Below are positions 21,789 through 32,630 of a stretch of 64,000 bases of DNA, one piece after another. Both the position numbers and the translations under genes were made by a program. Within the stretch, counting starts at the first letter, position 1, and every line of letters begins with the position of its first letter. This stretch comes from Rhynchopus euleeides (Eukaryota; Euglenozoa; Diplonemea; Diplonemida; Diplonemidae). The notes under the pieces are model-generated. The model was not told the origin of the DNA. It ran no database searches and saw only the letters and a program-made list of their open reading frames with translations. Location of the stretch: assembly GCA_963210315.1 (NCBI GenBank), contig OY723310.1:1488001-1552000 (forward strand), written 5' to 3'.

Positions 21789-22064
21789 ATGTAGCGTGTG
21801 CCTGTCTAGTACCCAAGCCCTTGTGCTTATATGGCCGTGGCTTCGGAACACATGTTCCAAAACCATTACGGGATATCATGGGGGTGCCTGCGCATCATGT
21901 CGTACTGTGGCTGCTTGGTAGGGCGAGCACTTCGGAACCGTGTCATTGGTACCTGTGGTCCGGCATATGGACTCAGCAAACTGTCCACAAACCACCATTG
22001 AGGCCAACAAGGCCCTCTCGGTGGCCTGACGCAGCCGGGCCTTCCGCGATTTTTTGCGATTTTT

Positions 22065-24650
22065 TGTTTTGCTCTCTCCTGGCCAGCAGAGACTTTTGAC
22101 TTCGACGTATCCAGTATCCCAGAGAAGCCAGCAGCGCGGCTGTGGCCGTATAGCGCTGCGTCTCTCAGGGCGATACTTGCGTGGCTCGCAGCGCTCCAAT
22201 GGACGAAGCAAGGCACGGTGTCGAACATCGAGCTCGCCCTTGACTTCGAGGTCTTCACAGGGAAGGCGTTACAGCCCTCGGAGCGCTCGGCACGAACCTC
22301 CAACCCCGCGATGGCCGAGCGTGGCAACCTCCTCTGGACGATGATGGGCTGCCTGAAGAGGCTATGCGACCAGCTAAGCCTTCCTACCCCGTGGCCTGCG
22401 CGACGCGAGGACCGGGTCGGCTCCCTCTGCTCGGTAGGCGCTGGAGAGGTCTGGGGCGGGATGACACCTCGGCCCCTGTTCGCAGGTGGGGCAGAGACGA
22501 TCACGGCGTTAGAGGCGAGTGCAGAACAGGCATGTGCGGCCGCAGGCGTCGATGCAGACGGCAATATCGTGAGGTGGGGAACAAACGTGTTCCCAGACTA
22601 CACTGGGATCCCCCGGACCACGCGAGCCTCACAATGGGATGGGCCACGCCCGCCCCCGCCGCGCAGCGCTATACCTGTACCAGTGCCGCGGTCGCTCGCG
22701 AGCACGTCTCTGGGCCCCCGGAAAGTGTGCAACGCGCATTCGAAACCGAAATGCGACGAGTGCGATACCGCCAAGCGGAATTACGCACTGACGATAGCTG
22801 CGTGTTGCCGCGTCCACCACCACCACGCGGACGGCCTGAAGGTGATGTGCTGTGAGACACACCACATGACGCGGTGCGGCACCTGCGCCAATGTGAAGAC
22901 ATGCTGCGCGGCCGGCCACCATGGGCGCGCCCCCAGGGTCGACCAAGTTGCGAGCACGGATGACGACAGCAGCAGCTGCGATGACGATTCTGACAGCGAG
23001 GGAGAGGAGGGCAGCTCTGGTGCCACTGAGCATGATGGAGACGACACTGATGATGCGGGCTCCACCAGCGAGGAAGTCCCTCCCTCGTCTGTGATGGATA
23101 GCGACACGACGGCTGCGGCTGCGGTAAAACGCACCGCCATCGTTCTGGACGCCTCCGACGAGGACTCGATGGGGCAGGATGCCGTGAAACGCACCGCCAT
23201 TTGTTTAGATCACTCTGACGGGGGCCCGTCCCTCTGGGGGGCTGGGATAGTGTGTGTGCGACAGCCAGAGTGGGACATGTGTGCGTCTCTTCTTCTTCTT
23301 TGGCCGGGCGTGATTGAGCATTTGGCTCTTCACTGCCCCGACGATCAGCCCAGTAAGGGCGAGTTGGGTTCTTCTGCGGAGTCATCTGCGCTGACCCCAC
23401 GCGAATTTCCTGGTTTTCTTTTCTCGCCTTCCCCTCGAATGAATACCCCTGCTTCCCCTACCCCGCGTAAGATGGGTGCAGAGCACGTTACGCTTGATGC
23501 GGATGAATCGTCGGGCTCCCAGCCTGATGATGCTCGTCTCGCTCCACCAGCAGACACAGCACCGCTTCCGGCGCCCTCTCCGGCTCCGGAGCTCGTGCTG
23601 CACACAGACCTGCTGGACGGGCTACAGACCCCGCAGACGGGCTCGCCGCCCCTCCCAGAGAGCGCCACGCAACGGAGATCTCCGAGCCCTTACGTGGGGC
23701 GCCGCCTTCCTTTCTCTCCCTCTCTCCCCTCTGAGTCCTCGGTACCCCGCGCGCAGAAGCGGGTAGCACCCATACAGGCGACAGGCGCATCTGCCCTGGG
23801 GCAACGCTCCTTTAACAACAGAAGAGTAGAACCTCAACCCCCCGTGTCCCCTGGTTCACCGATTTCAGCGTCAAGCCTTCGGCCTGACGAGGATAATATC
23901 ATGCCCCCATCAGAACTTGCTTCCCCCCTTCCTCTCTCGCCTGCACCTTCCCTTGTTGTGGATGACTCGCCGGGCTTTCAGCCCGTCGACACTCGGCTTA
24001 GTCCCCCATCAGACACTGTGTCACCCCCACCACCCTCTCCATGTCAGGAGCCCCTAGTGCCTTTAGACCCTGCAACCCCCTCTCTTCCCGACTGGCAGGC
24101 AGAAACGCCGTCTCACCAGGGGAGCGACACGCTCTCCCACGAGTGCACGTCGCCGAGCCCTTGCGTGGGGCGTCGACTTCCTTTCTCCCCTTCCTCCCCT
24201 TCTGAGTCCTCGGTTCCCCGCGCGCAGAAACGTGTAGCGCACATGCGGGAGGCAGACGAATCTGCCCTAGAGCGATGCTCGTTTCATAACAACAGAGCAG
24301 GTTTTCCTTCCTCCCGCACGATCATCAGCACAGCTAGATCAGGCGTGCCTTCCCCTTTCCCACGGGCCTCACAAGCCTTGCGCTTCTTGGAGCGCAAGAC
24401 ACGTGCTGTCCGTCCTTCTCGTTCACGTTTCCTCCAGAAGCGGGTGTTGCGTGCGGTTCCGAAGCGCACCCGCTGCATCCCCTCTCCCACCATCTTTCGT
24501 TCGGCGGCTATTCCGCGCTCTTTTCAACGCGTCGTCGCGAAGATTGCGCCTCAGTATCAGCAGGCGCAATCTCCGGCTTCCAGTGTGTGTGTGTCCCCCC
24601 TCCTTTACAGCGCAACGAGGAGGAGAGCGAAACCGTGTGGTGTCACGTAG
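22065..24650 (+). CDS. 5'-truncated Ser/Pro-rich protein with Cys/His cluster, copy 1
   Basis: This open frame of 861 codons runs without any ATG from the decamer junction to the TAG stop, so the copy lacks its true start. Near its start it reads SNIELALDFEVFTGKAL and a Trp-rich stretch, reminiscent of regions after the reverse transcriptase in some protist LINE proteins (weak memory, not shown). Roughly residues 220-285 form a Cys/His-rich block with CNAH, CDEC, CCRVHHHH, CCETHH, CGTC and CC patterns, likely zinc-binding. An acidic Asp/Ser stretch follows. The remaining ~500 residues are Ser/Pro-rich, with internal repeats such as YVGRRLPFSPSLPSESSVPR and CVGRRLPFSPSSPSESSVPR. I cannot name the family. 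It could be the C-terminal part of a LINE polyprotein or an ORF1-like protein. Confidence 0.55.
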   Translation, partial: CFALSWPAETFDFDVSSIPEKPAARLWPYSAASLRAILAWLAALQWTKQGTVSNIELALDFEVFTGKALQPSERSARTSNPAMAERGNLLWTMMGCLKRLCDQLSLPTPWPARREDRVGSLCSVGAGEVWGGMTPRPLFAGGAETITALEASAEQACAAAGVDADGNIVRWGTNVFPDYTGIPRTTRASQWDGPRPPPPRSAIPVPVPRSLASTSLGPRKVCNAHSKPKCDECDTAKRNYALTIAACCRVHHHHADGLKVMCCETHHMTRCGTCANVKTCCAAGHHGRAPRVDQVASTDDDSSSCDDDSDSEGEEGSSGATEHDGDDTDDAGSTSEEVPPSSVMDSDTTAAAAVKRTAIVLDASDEDSMGQDAVKRTAICLDHSDGGPSLWGAGIVCVRQPEWDMCASLLLLWPGVIEHLALHCPDDQPSKGELGSSAESSALTPREFPGFLFSPSPRMNTPASPTPRKMGAEHVTLDADESSGSQPDDARLAPPADTAPLPAPSPAPELVLHTDLLDGLQTPQTGSPPLPESATQRRSPSPYVGRRLPFSPSLPSESSVPRAQKRVAPIQATGASALGQRSFNNRRVEPQPPVSPGSPISASSLRPDEDNIMPPSELASPLPLSPAPSLVVDDSPGFQPVDTRLSPPSDTVSPPPPSPCQEPLVPLDPATPSLPDWQAETPSHQGSDTLSHECTSPSPCVGRRLPFSPSSPSESSVPRAQKRVAHMREADESALERCSFHNNRAGFPSSRTIISTARSGVPSPFPRASQALRFLERKTRAVRPSRSRFLQKRVLRAVPKRTRCIPSPTIFRSAAIPRSFQRVVAKIAPQYQQAQSPASSVCVSPLLYSATRRRAKPCGVT

Positions 24651-24740
24651 AGCAAGAGTAGGATAGCGGGCCCGGTTCCTCACGGTATGGTCCTTCGGGG
24701 CCAGGCTGCGATGCCAGCACGCTAACCCAAATTGCAATAC

Positions 24741-24780
24741 GAATTTTTGTGAAAATTTGTGAAAATTTGAGAAAATTTGA
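24741..24780 (+). repeat. Decamer tail of retroposon copy 1
   Basis: Four exact decamers lie in register: GAATTTTTGT, GAAAATTTGT, GAAAATTTGA, GAAAATTTGA. They join the end of copy 1 to the start of the 410-bp unit. Confidence 0.85.
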
Positions 24781-25200
24781 TGATGTCCTTCAGGCCCCAA
24801 AGCAGGCAACGATATGGGAGCAACCTAACAGGGGAGGTGAAGAGGGCACGGGTCTTAGCCTGATGACACACTGCAACCTCAAGGTGACTGGCGACACCTC
24901 TCCCACAGTCTGCGGCGACTCTGCCGTGGCGACAAGGCTTCCTGTCATGGGAGATCGCTGCGTGGATCAACGTGGCACCACCCGTGTGCTCGGCAGGTTG
25001 TTTCGGCACCTGTTTTCTCCGTGTCATGCTTTTCGTGAGCGTGTCAGGGATGTTGGCACACGCTGGGGAGGGTTCACATGATGACATAACATATATCAGA
25101 AGCACACACCCACGTGGCGCTGTCCTTGGCAGGACTTTGAAAGTGCCGCCTTGATATCCTTGTTGGATAGAACCCTCATATCACACCCTCAATCAGCTGA
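24781..25200 (+). mobile_element. ~410-bp retroposon-like unit, copy a
   Basis: It runs from ATGTCCTTCAGGCCCCAAAG to CAATCAGCTGACG. Copies occur at 29308-29724 (direct) and 27993-29115 (inverted, split by a LINE insertion). The 5' boundary differs: the inverted copy lacks the first ~20 bases. All copies end at CAGCTGACGAA, followed by decamer tails. Neither strand gives a convincing gene. Confidence 0.7.
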
Positions 25201-25233
25201 CGAAATTTTGAGAAATTTTGAGAAATTTTTTTT
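25201..25233 (+). repeat. Decamer tail of 410-bp unit
   Basis: Units of TTTTGAGAAA, the same decamer as the array at 20171-20380, are followed directly by the TA target of the next element. Confidence 0.85.
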
Positions 25234-25235
25234 TA

Positions 25236-25598
25236 CCTGGGACCCCCCGTGTTTAAGTCCCCCCCCTGGAGGCGATTTTCGGCCGGGGGGACTTAAACAC
25301 GGGGGGGGCGGACCTAAACACAGGGGGGGCTTATACACGGGGGTGGCACAGTGGAGACCAAGAAGACCTCTTCCTCTGCTGTCGTAGGGGGGTAATTCCT
25401 GTCCGGATGGACTTTTGGCACCCCACTTTTCGACTCTGACAGCACCTGGAGGGCCTAGGGGCCACCTGATGACCCTCCAGACCAGCCCACCCCCGTGTTT
25501 AGGTCCCCCTGTGTTTAAGTCCCCCCCCTGCCAGACCCCCAGGGTGGGACTTAAACACGGGGGTAAGGGGGGGGGACTTATACACGGGGGGTCCCAGG
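25236..25598. mobile_element. TA-flanked 'CCTGGGACC' element, copy 2 (363 bp)
   Basis: It is nearly identical to 5095-5456, with TA at 25234-25235 and 25599-25600. It is inserted at the end of a decamer tail. Confidence 0.88.
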
Positions 25599-25600
25599 TA

Positions 25601-27158
25601 GCAAAAATATGTCCAAGGAATTTTGGAGGATACCGAAAGTTGCCCGACCCCCTGAACACCCCAATAAAAAAAATCGGTGAATTTAGTGGAGTAGAGTCCA
25701 ATTTACTGCTGCCCAACCACTATTACCAACTTTCCTAAGGAAAATCCCCCCAAAAATCGACCCAAAAATGGGTCCGTCTCAGGGAGGCGTCCGGGCCGGA
25801 AACAAAATTTTTCCGGCCCAAAAATGTGATTCCTGTGTAGTTTTAGTGAGAACCTTCCCAGGAAAAAAAAATCGGTGACTTTTGCGGTGTATAAGGCCTC
25901 CTACACGGGGTCCCAAAGTACACAAAAATAGCCGAAAATAGCCGAAATCCTGGAGCAATTGAGAAAGTCAGGGGAGAGGTGGGGGCAGTGATCTCGTGCC
26001 AGGGCTGGCAGGGGGGGCCGCGGCCCCACCTCCCTTTTTCTGTAATTTTTGGGGAGGGTAGGCCGCCAGGGGTGGCATGGCCCTACCTCGGCCCTACCTT
26101 GGCCCTACCTCAATATTTTCCCCGTCGAATTTTGCGGATGGGTCAGATTTTGGGGCTTTTGGGTTCGGCCTTGTAGCCGAGTTTTCACGCGCAGCGTATG
26201 AAAACCCAACGCCATCATGAGCAGGTGTACCAGGTGCTGGGGGCTTGGTGGTGCTCATCGAAGCGCACCGTCAGGCACTCATCAGGTCAAGCGAAGGACC
26301 ATCCCCGCCTGGAATGTGCAACAGCACCAACCGGTGTGGGGATTAGCCTTCGAGGGATTTTAGGATGTTCACTACCGTGGCCTCCGGCGGCTGGGGGGCT
26401 CCGCCCCCCAGACCCCCCATGTAGCCTGTTAGCTTTGCTGCCGTTCCTGAACACGGCGCGCTGGCAAAGTTACTCGGGATTGCAGTTTTGCAAGTGCTCA
26501 ATGGCAACCCAAGACCCCCTGACTACTGATTTTTGGTCCAGCAGGACGATCTAAGGCGGCAGCATCCGATGCCTTTCGAATTGGGGGGAAAACGTTCTGT
26601 GGCCCTGTTTGCATCATACTGCGGGAAATCGGAGTGGGGTTGGGCTGCACTTTTTCCCCTGCGGAGCGAGCTCGGCCCACCCTGTGCCCTACCTCTTTTT
26701 TGGTTTGCCCGACCCCCAGCGAGACCACTGGGTGGGGGGCCTTCAGGCCATTCTGCACTGCCCGGGGAAGCAGGGTGATGTTGGTGACATTCCATGAACT
26801 CTTGCATTTGAAGCAGGCCATGTTTGTGTTTCACATGATTCAGATGAGTTTTCCTGTGCATGGAAGGTGGTGGATTCGCAGGCAATAAGAAGCAAAAAAA
26901 TCACTGTACAAAAGCCTACCAAGGGGGGTGAGAACTGCATCTGGGAGTAAATTGTCTTCCACTACACCTTTTTCCCCGATTCTGGCCGCATTTGATTCCG
27001 TTGCTACCATAGCTTTCCGAGATTTTTTGAAAAAAAAATCCCGGCCAACCTCACCAGTCAAATTGGGATGCGCATCCGCATCCCAATTTGAACCCAACAG
27101 ACTGCATTTCCGGAACTCGAAACAGGGCGGAATTGACTGCTAGGTATACCGCGGAATT
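25601..27158. other. Intergenic, no gene seen
   Basis: This stretch is A-rich and G/C-tract-rich, with one hairpin motif (26362-26418) and a 14-bp-stem palindrome of CAAATTGGGATGCG at 27059-27090. No frame has gene-like properties. Confidence 0.5.
26362..26418 (+). repeat. Dispersed hairpin motif, single copy
   Basis: One canonical copy, followed by CATGTAGCCTGTTAGC. No TIR or TSD is recognisable around it. Confidence 0.85.
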
Positions 27159-27901
27159 CACGGTGGGGTCACAACTCAAAATTGTCAAAAAAATGTACAA
27201 ATTGCTGCTGCCCAAGTAAACGACTAAAGTATACGGTTTTTCAGATTTTGGTTGATATTCTTCAATCTTTTCTTTCGGCGGAGGCCCGCGCGGCCAAAAA
27301 AAACCTGCACGAATGAGTGTGCAGGTCGAATCTGGGACAGATGGCACCCACCCGATTATGTCCCACAGTTTCCTTACTTTTATGTGCGATACCATCCCAG
27401 GTCACGTAAAGACGACTGCTGGTAGCGCAGCACAACGAATGTAGCACATCTGTGCGCAAAACGCGAACATATTACGTGAGTTTGGTGTGATTTGACTGTG
27501 TCCTGAACCGTTTTTGATCGCGTAAGTAGGCACTGATGTACCGTAAACGGAATAAATCTGAACCGTAAGAAGTCCTGGACGTAATAATTCTGGACCGTAA
27601 AAATTCTGGACCTCGGGGGGTCCAAACCGATTGGACCTTTTTTCCGGTCCAGAGTGGTTTGCTGTTCCCCCCCAAGAGCACCGGGTTTCTGCTCCCGCGG
27701 GAAGCGTTCACAAGCGTGAACGGGACTTCCCCACTGATCTGGACCCCCACGAGTGGGGGTCTGAACCCCACTATCGGGGGTCGTATGGGCACCAATAATA
27801 GGCAGTGCAGACTCCCGATATCGGGGGTCCAGACCCCCAATAGCGGGGGTCGCTCTGACCCCGCCCCAGACCCCCGCTCCAGGGGGTGGGGGTCCACCGT
27901 G
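27159..27901. mobile_element. Possible CACGG-ended element (tentative)
   Basis: The left end reads CACGGTGGGGTC and the right end is the inverse of CACGGTGGACCCCC. The right part has palindromes of the form GACCCCC...GGGGGTC, in the style of the subterminal repeats of the 3.5-kb element. The flanking dinucleotides (TT and TG) do not match and only about eight end bases agree, so the left boundary may be wrong. Confidence 0.35.
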
Positions 27902-28187
27902 TGAGAAATCGCCATGTATCGCCAAGTCCCCCAAACTGGTCTGGACTGGGGTGAAACAGGAGACCCTCAGACACCAAAAATCACCAGTATTCGTCAGCTG
28001 ATTGAGGGTGTGATATGAGGGTTCTATCCAACAAGGATATCAAGGCGGCACTTTCAAAGTCCTGCCAAGGACAGCGCCACGTGGGTGTGTGCTTCTGATA
28101 TATGTTATGTCATCATGTGAACCCTCCCCAGCGTGTGCCAACATCCCTGACACGCTCACGAAAAGCATGACACGGAGAAAACAGGTG

Positions 28188-28911
28188 GCACCTCGCACCT
28201 GGTGGCACCTCGCACCTCCTGGCACAACAGGTGGCACCTCGCACCTCCTGGCACCTCGCACCACCGACTCCGGGCCGACCACCACCGCCTGGTCTACGAC
28301 CACGACATCCCGGGCACGGCACAACCACCTTGCCAACCCTGCCTGAAGCATGCGCCGGGCCACCCCCCGCCTGGGGTCTCACTGAAGCACCTCTTCTTCG
28401 GCTGCCCCGCGACAGCGTCGGCCCGACACCACCTCACAGCCACAAACGTGCACAACCTGCTGTTGCACAACTGCAAGGAGGCACTGCGCTACCTGGCCGA
28501 GGCAGGGGTAACGGAGCACGGCGAGAAGGACTACCTGAACGCGTGAACCAAATAACATCATCAGAGAACAAGGGCTTCGGCCCGACCCCCCAGCACCCCC
28601 CCCCCCCCCCCAGCCCAGCCCCACGTCACTTTCCACAGGCCGCCAGGCGCGTCAGCGTCGGCGACCGCCCGCCCCCAGTCTGAGAGGCATCAGCCGAATC
28701 TCGGTGGAGGCGGGCACAAAACAAAAGGGAGAGTCGTCACTGTGCATATCAGCACGGTCCCGCCCTCTGTGCCAGACCAACACACCACCAAAGGAAAAGA
28801 GGAAGAGGCGACGTAAGGCAATGCCTCCGTGCGGCCAGGAGAACACGAAATAGCGACCCCCTCAACGGGGAATGCTACGAGCACGGCCAAAAATCGTTCA
28901 AAATCGTTCAA
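28188..28911 (+). mobile_element. 5'-truncated LINE copy with decamer tail
   Basis: The insert starts with short direct repeats of GGCACCTCGCACCT and carries the end of a reverse-transcriptase protein (28262-28546). After a ~330-bp 3' region it ends in CAAAAATCGTTC AAAATCGTTC, again a 10-bp period. A second, much shorter copy of its last ~65 bp lies antisense at 46337-46408, which confirms the 3' terminus. Confidence 0.75.
28262..28546 (+). pseudogene. LINE reverse-transcriptase C-terminal fragment
   Basis: This fragment of about 94 residues ends in a TGA stop. It contains CQPC followed by a spaced SLKHLFFGCP, matching the CxxC...H...C zinc-binding motif at the C-terminus of many non-LTR retrotransposon polyproteins. 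Everything upstream, including the polymerase domain, is missing because the copy is truncated at its 5' end. Assignment to LINE is good from the motif plus the tail; the clade cannot be told. Confidence 0.65.
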
Positions 28912-29115
28912 CAACCTGCCGAGCACACGGGTGGTGCCACGTTGATCCACGCAGCGATCTCCCATGACAGGAAGCCTTGTCGCCACGGCAGAGTCGCCGC
29001 AGACTGTGGGAGAGGTGTCGCCAGTCACCTTGAGGTTGCAGTGTGTCATCAGGCTAAGACCCGTGCCCTCTTCACCTCCCCTGTTAGGTTGCTCCCATAT
29101 CGTTGCCTGCTTTGC

Positions 29116-29307
29116 CAGTATTCAGAGGTATTCACCAACTTTTTGGATATTTTAGGTGAATGACCCAGAACTCCTGGTGAATTCTGGTCCTGGGCAAGAC
29201 GTTAAACTACCTGGGAGGGCTTCCCCAGACCATGACGGGTGCTTGCACCAGGAGTTTGAAACAGCCACTCATGCCTTGCGATGCTCAAGTGCCTGCTGGA
29301 CCCCTAT
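29116..29307 (+). other. Retroposon remnants with GAAT decamer spacing
   Basis: Short pieces have GAAT or GGTGAA at ~10-bp spacing (for example 29125-29170) and a frame fragment reading CLHQEFETATHALRC. They look like a further decayed member of the same retroposon mosaic. Confidence 0.4.
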
Positions 29308-29724
29308 GTCCTTCAGGCCCCAAAGCAGGCAACGATATGGGAGCAACCTAACAGGGGAGGTGAAGAGGGCACGGGTCTTAGCCTGATGACACACTGCAAC
29401 CTCAAGGTGACTGGCGACACCTCTCCCACAGTCTGCGGCGACTCTGCCGTGGCGACAAGGATTCCTGTCATGGGAGATCGCTGCGTGGATCAACGTGGCA
29501 CCACCCGTGTGCTCGGCAGGTTGTTTCGGCACCTGTTTTCTCCGTGTCATGCTTTTCGTGAGCGTGTCAGGGATGTTGGCACACGCTGGGGAGGGTTCAC
29601 ATGATGACATAACATATATCAGAAGCACACACCCACGTGGCGCTGTCCTTGGCAGGACTTTGAAAGTGCCGCCTTGATATCCTTGTTGGATAGAACCCTC
29701 ATATCACACCCTCAATCAGCTGAC
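29308..29724 (+). mobile_element. ~410-bp retroposon-like unit, copy b
   Basis: It is direct and nearly identical to 24781-25200. It is followed at 29725-29775 by decamers of the GAATTCTGGT / GAACATTGGT / GAATGGTGGT type, then by copy 2 of the Ser/Pro-rich element. Confidence 0.75.
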
Positions 29725-29777
29725 GAATTCTGGTGAACATTGGTGAATGGTGGTGTGCAGACGGTGAATTTTGGTAA

Positions 29778-31901
29778 CAGGCATGTGCGGCCGCAGGCGT
29801 CGATGCAGACGGCAATATCGTGAGGTGGGGAACAAACGTGTTCCCAGACTACACTGGGATCCCCCGGACCACGCGAGCCTCACAATGGGATGGGCCACGC
29901 CCGCCCCCGCCGCGCAGCGCTATACCTGTACCAGTGCCGCGGTCGCTCGCGAGCACGTCTCTGGGCCCCCGGAAAGTGTGCAACGCGCACTCGAAGCCAA
30001 AATGCGACGAGTGCGATACTGCCAAGCGGAATTACGCACTGACGATAGCTGCGTGTTGCCGCGTCCACCACCACCACGCGGACGGCCTGAAGGTGATGTG
30101 CTGTGAGACACACCACATGACGCGGTGCGGCACCTGCGCCAATGTGAAGACATGCTGCGCGGCCGGTCACCATGGGCGCGCCCCCAGGGTCGACCAAGTT
30201 GCGAGCACGGATGACGACAGCAGCAGCTGCGATGACGATTCTGACAGCGAGGGAGAGGAGGGCAGCTCTGGTGCCACTGAGCATGATGGAGACGACGCTG
30301 ATGATGCGGGCTCCACCAGCGAGGAAGTCCCTCCCTCGTCTGTGATGGATAGCGACACGACGGCTGCGGCTGCGGTAAAACGCACCGCCATCGTTCTGGA
30401 CGCCTCCGACGAGGACTCGATGGGGCAGGATGCCGTGAAACGCACCGCCATTTGTTTAGATCACTCTGACGAGGGCCCGTCCCTCTGGGGGGCTGGGATA
30501 GTGTGTGTGCGACAGCCAGAGTGGGACATGTGTGCGTCTCTTCTTCTTCTTTGGCCGGGCGTGATTGAGCATTTGGCTCTTCACTGCCCCGACGATCAGC
30601 CCAGTGAGGGCGAGTTGGGTTCTTCTGCGGAGTCATCTGCGCTGACCCCACGCGAATTTCCTGGTTTTCTTTTCTCGCCTTCCCCTCGAATGAATACCCC
30701 TGCTTCCCCTACCCCGCGTAAGATGGGTGCAGAGCACGTTACGCTTGATGCGGATGAATCGTCGGGCTCCCAGCCTGATGATGCTCGTCTCGCTCCACCA
30801 GCAGATACAGCACCGCTTCCGGCGCCCTCTCCGGCTCCGGAGCTCGTGCTGCACACAGACCTGCTGGACGGGCTACAGACCCCGCAGACGGGCTCGCCGC
30901 CCCTCCCAGAGAGCGCCACGCAACGGAGATCTCCGAGCCCTTACGTGGGGCGCCGCCTTCCTTTCTCTCCCTCTCTCCCCTCTGAGTCCTCGGTACCCCG
31001 CGCGCAGAAGCGGGTAGCACCCATACAGGAGACAGGCGAATCTGCCCTGGGGCAACGCTCCTTTAACAACAGAAGAGTAGAACCTCAACCCCCCGTGTCC
31101 CCTGGTTCACCGATTTCAGCGTCAAGCCTTCGGCCTGGCGAGGATAGTATCATGCCCCCATCAGAACTTGCTTCCCCCCTTCCTCTCTCGCCCGCACCTT
31201 CCCTTGTTGTGGATGACTCGCCGGGCTTTCAGCCCGTCGACACTCGGCTTAGTCCCCCATCAGACACTGTGTCACCCCCACCACCCTCTCCATGTCAGGA
31301 GCCCCTAGTGCCTTTAGACCCTGCAACCCCCTCTCTTCCCGACTGGCAGGCAGAAACGCCGTCTCACCAGGGGAGCGACACGCTCTCCCACGAGTGCACG
31401 TCGCCGAGCCCTTGCGTGGGGCGTCGACTTCCTTTCTCCCCTTCCTCCCCTTCTGAGTCCTCGGTTCCCCGCGCGCAGAAACGTGTAGCGCACATGCGGG
31501 AGGCAGACGAATCTGCCCTGGAGCGATGCTCGTTTCATAACAACAGAGCAGGTTTTCCTTCCTCCCGCACGATCATCAGCACAGCTAGATCAGGCGTGCC
31601 TTCCCCTTTCCCACGGGCCTCACAAGCCTTGCGCTTCTTGGAGCGCAAGACACGTGCTGTCCGTCCTTCTCGTTCACGTTTCCTCCAGAAGCGGGTGTTG
31701 CGTGCGGTTGCGAAGCGCACCCGCTGCATCCCCTCTCCCACCATCTTTCGTTCGGCGGCTATTCCGCGCTCTTTTCAACGCGTCGTCGCGAAGATTGCGC
31801 CTCAGTATCAGCAGGCGCAATCTCCGGCTTCCAGTGTGTGTGTGTCCCCCCTCCTTTACAGCGCAACGAGGAGGAGAGCGAAACCGTGTGGTGTCACGTA
31901 G
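29778..31901 (+). pseudogene. Ser/Pro-rich Cys/His protein, copy 2 (5'-truncated)
   Basis: It corresponds to 22527-24650 and stays in frame to the same TAG stop, with few substitutions (for example ECDTAKRN kept, some Ala/Glu and Asp/Gly changes). The first ~154 codons of copy 1 are missing and the join lies directly in a decamer tail. An in-frame ATG does not occur at the junction, so the copy is unlikely to be expressed on its own. The Cys/His cluster is intact. Confidence 0.65.
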
Positions 31902-31934
31902 AGCAAGAGTAGGATAGCGGGCCCGGTTCCTCGT

Positions 31935-32540
31935 CAGGAGCCCCTAGTGCCTTTAGACTCTGCAACCCCCTCTCTTCCCGATTATCAGGCTGAAACGCCG
32001 TCTCACCAGGGGAGCGACACGCTCTCCCCCGAGTGCACGTCGCCGAGCCCTTGCGTGGGGCGTCGACTTCCTTTCTCCCCTTCCTCCCCTTCTGAGTCCT
32101 CGGTTCCCCGCGCGCAGAAACGTGTAGCGCACATGCGGGAGGCAGACGAATCTGCCCTGGAGCGATGCTCGTTTCATAACAACAGAGCAGGTTTTCCTTC
32201 CTCCCGCACGATCATCAGCACAGCTAGATCGGGCGTGCCTTCCCCTTTCCCACGGGCCTCACAGGCCTTGCGCTTCTTGGAGCGCAAGACTCGTGCTGTC
32301 CGTCCTTCTCGTTCTCGTTTCCTCCGGAAGCAGGTGTTGCGTGCGGTTCCGAAGCGCACCCGCTGCATCCCCTCTCCCACCATCTTTCGTTCGGCGGCTA
32401 TTCCGCGCTCTTTTCAACGCGTCGTCGCGAAGATTGCGCCTCAGTACCAGCAGGCGCAATCTCCGGCTTCCAGTGTGTGTGTGTCCCCCCTCCTTTACAG
32501 CGCAACGAGGAGGAGAGCGAAACCGTGTGGTGTCACGTAG
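31935..32540 (+). pseudogene. Ser/Pro-rich protein, copy 3 (C-terminal 201 codons)
   Basis: It corresponds to the last ~600 bp of copy 1 and begins at CAGGAGCCCC, joined to TCCTC of copy 2. Because copy 2 lacks the 3' end that copy 3 carries, the pair could be a tandem duplication of the 3' part instead of an independent insertion. It has no start codon at the junction. Confidence 0.65.
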
Positions 32541-32630
32541 AGCAAAAGTAGGATAGCGGGCCCGGTTCCTCACGGTATGGTCCTTCGGGGCCAGGCTGCG
32601 ATGCCAGCACGCTAACCCAAATTGCAATAC

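Larger units (their letters stand above)
22041..24780 (+). mobile_element. Retroposon-like element, longest copy
   Basis: It begins right after two GATTTTTTGC-type decamers (about 22045-22064) and ends at GCTAACCCAAATTGCAATAC, followed by a decamer tail at 24741-24780. Two shorter copies (29776-31931, 31933-32630) share sequence with it but start later. Variable 5' truncation, a common 3' end and a simple-repeat tail are the marks of LINE-type retrotransposition. No reverse transcriptase is left in any copy here, so the class is inferred. Confidence 0.65.
27993..29115 (-). mobile_element. ~410-bp unit, inverted copy split by a LINE insertion
   Basis: The two halves (27993-28187 and 28912-29115) together give one unit on the minus strand. 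The middle, 28188-28911, is a foreign insert. Compared with the intact copies, about four bases (CCGA) are missing at the junction, so insertion came with a small target deletion and no duplication. Its tail (minus strand, below 27993) again has GAATACTGGT / GATTTTTGGT decamers. Confidence 0.75.

Noticed and set aside
21866..22564. 232-codon minus-strand frame opposite the Ser/Pro-rich ORF
   Set aside because: It is antisense to the real frame and crosses the decamer junction.
24722..25105. Minus-strand frame in the 410-bp unit (also at 29269-29628)
   Set aside because: It is shared by the repeats but has no start in context, and is cut by the variable 5' ends of copies. Coding is not supported.
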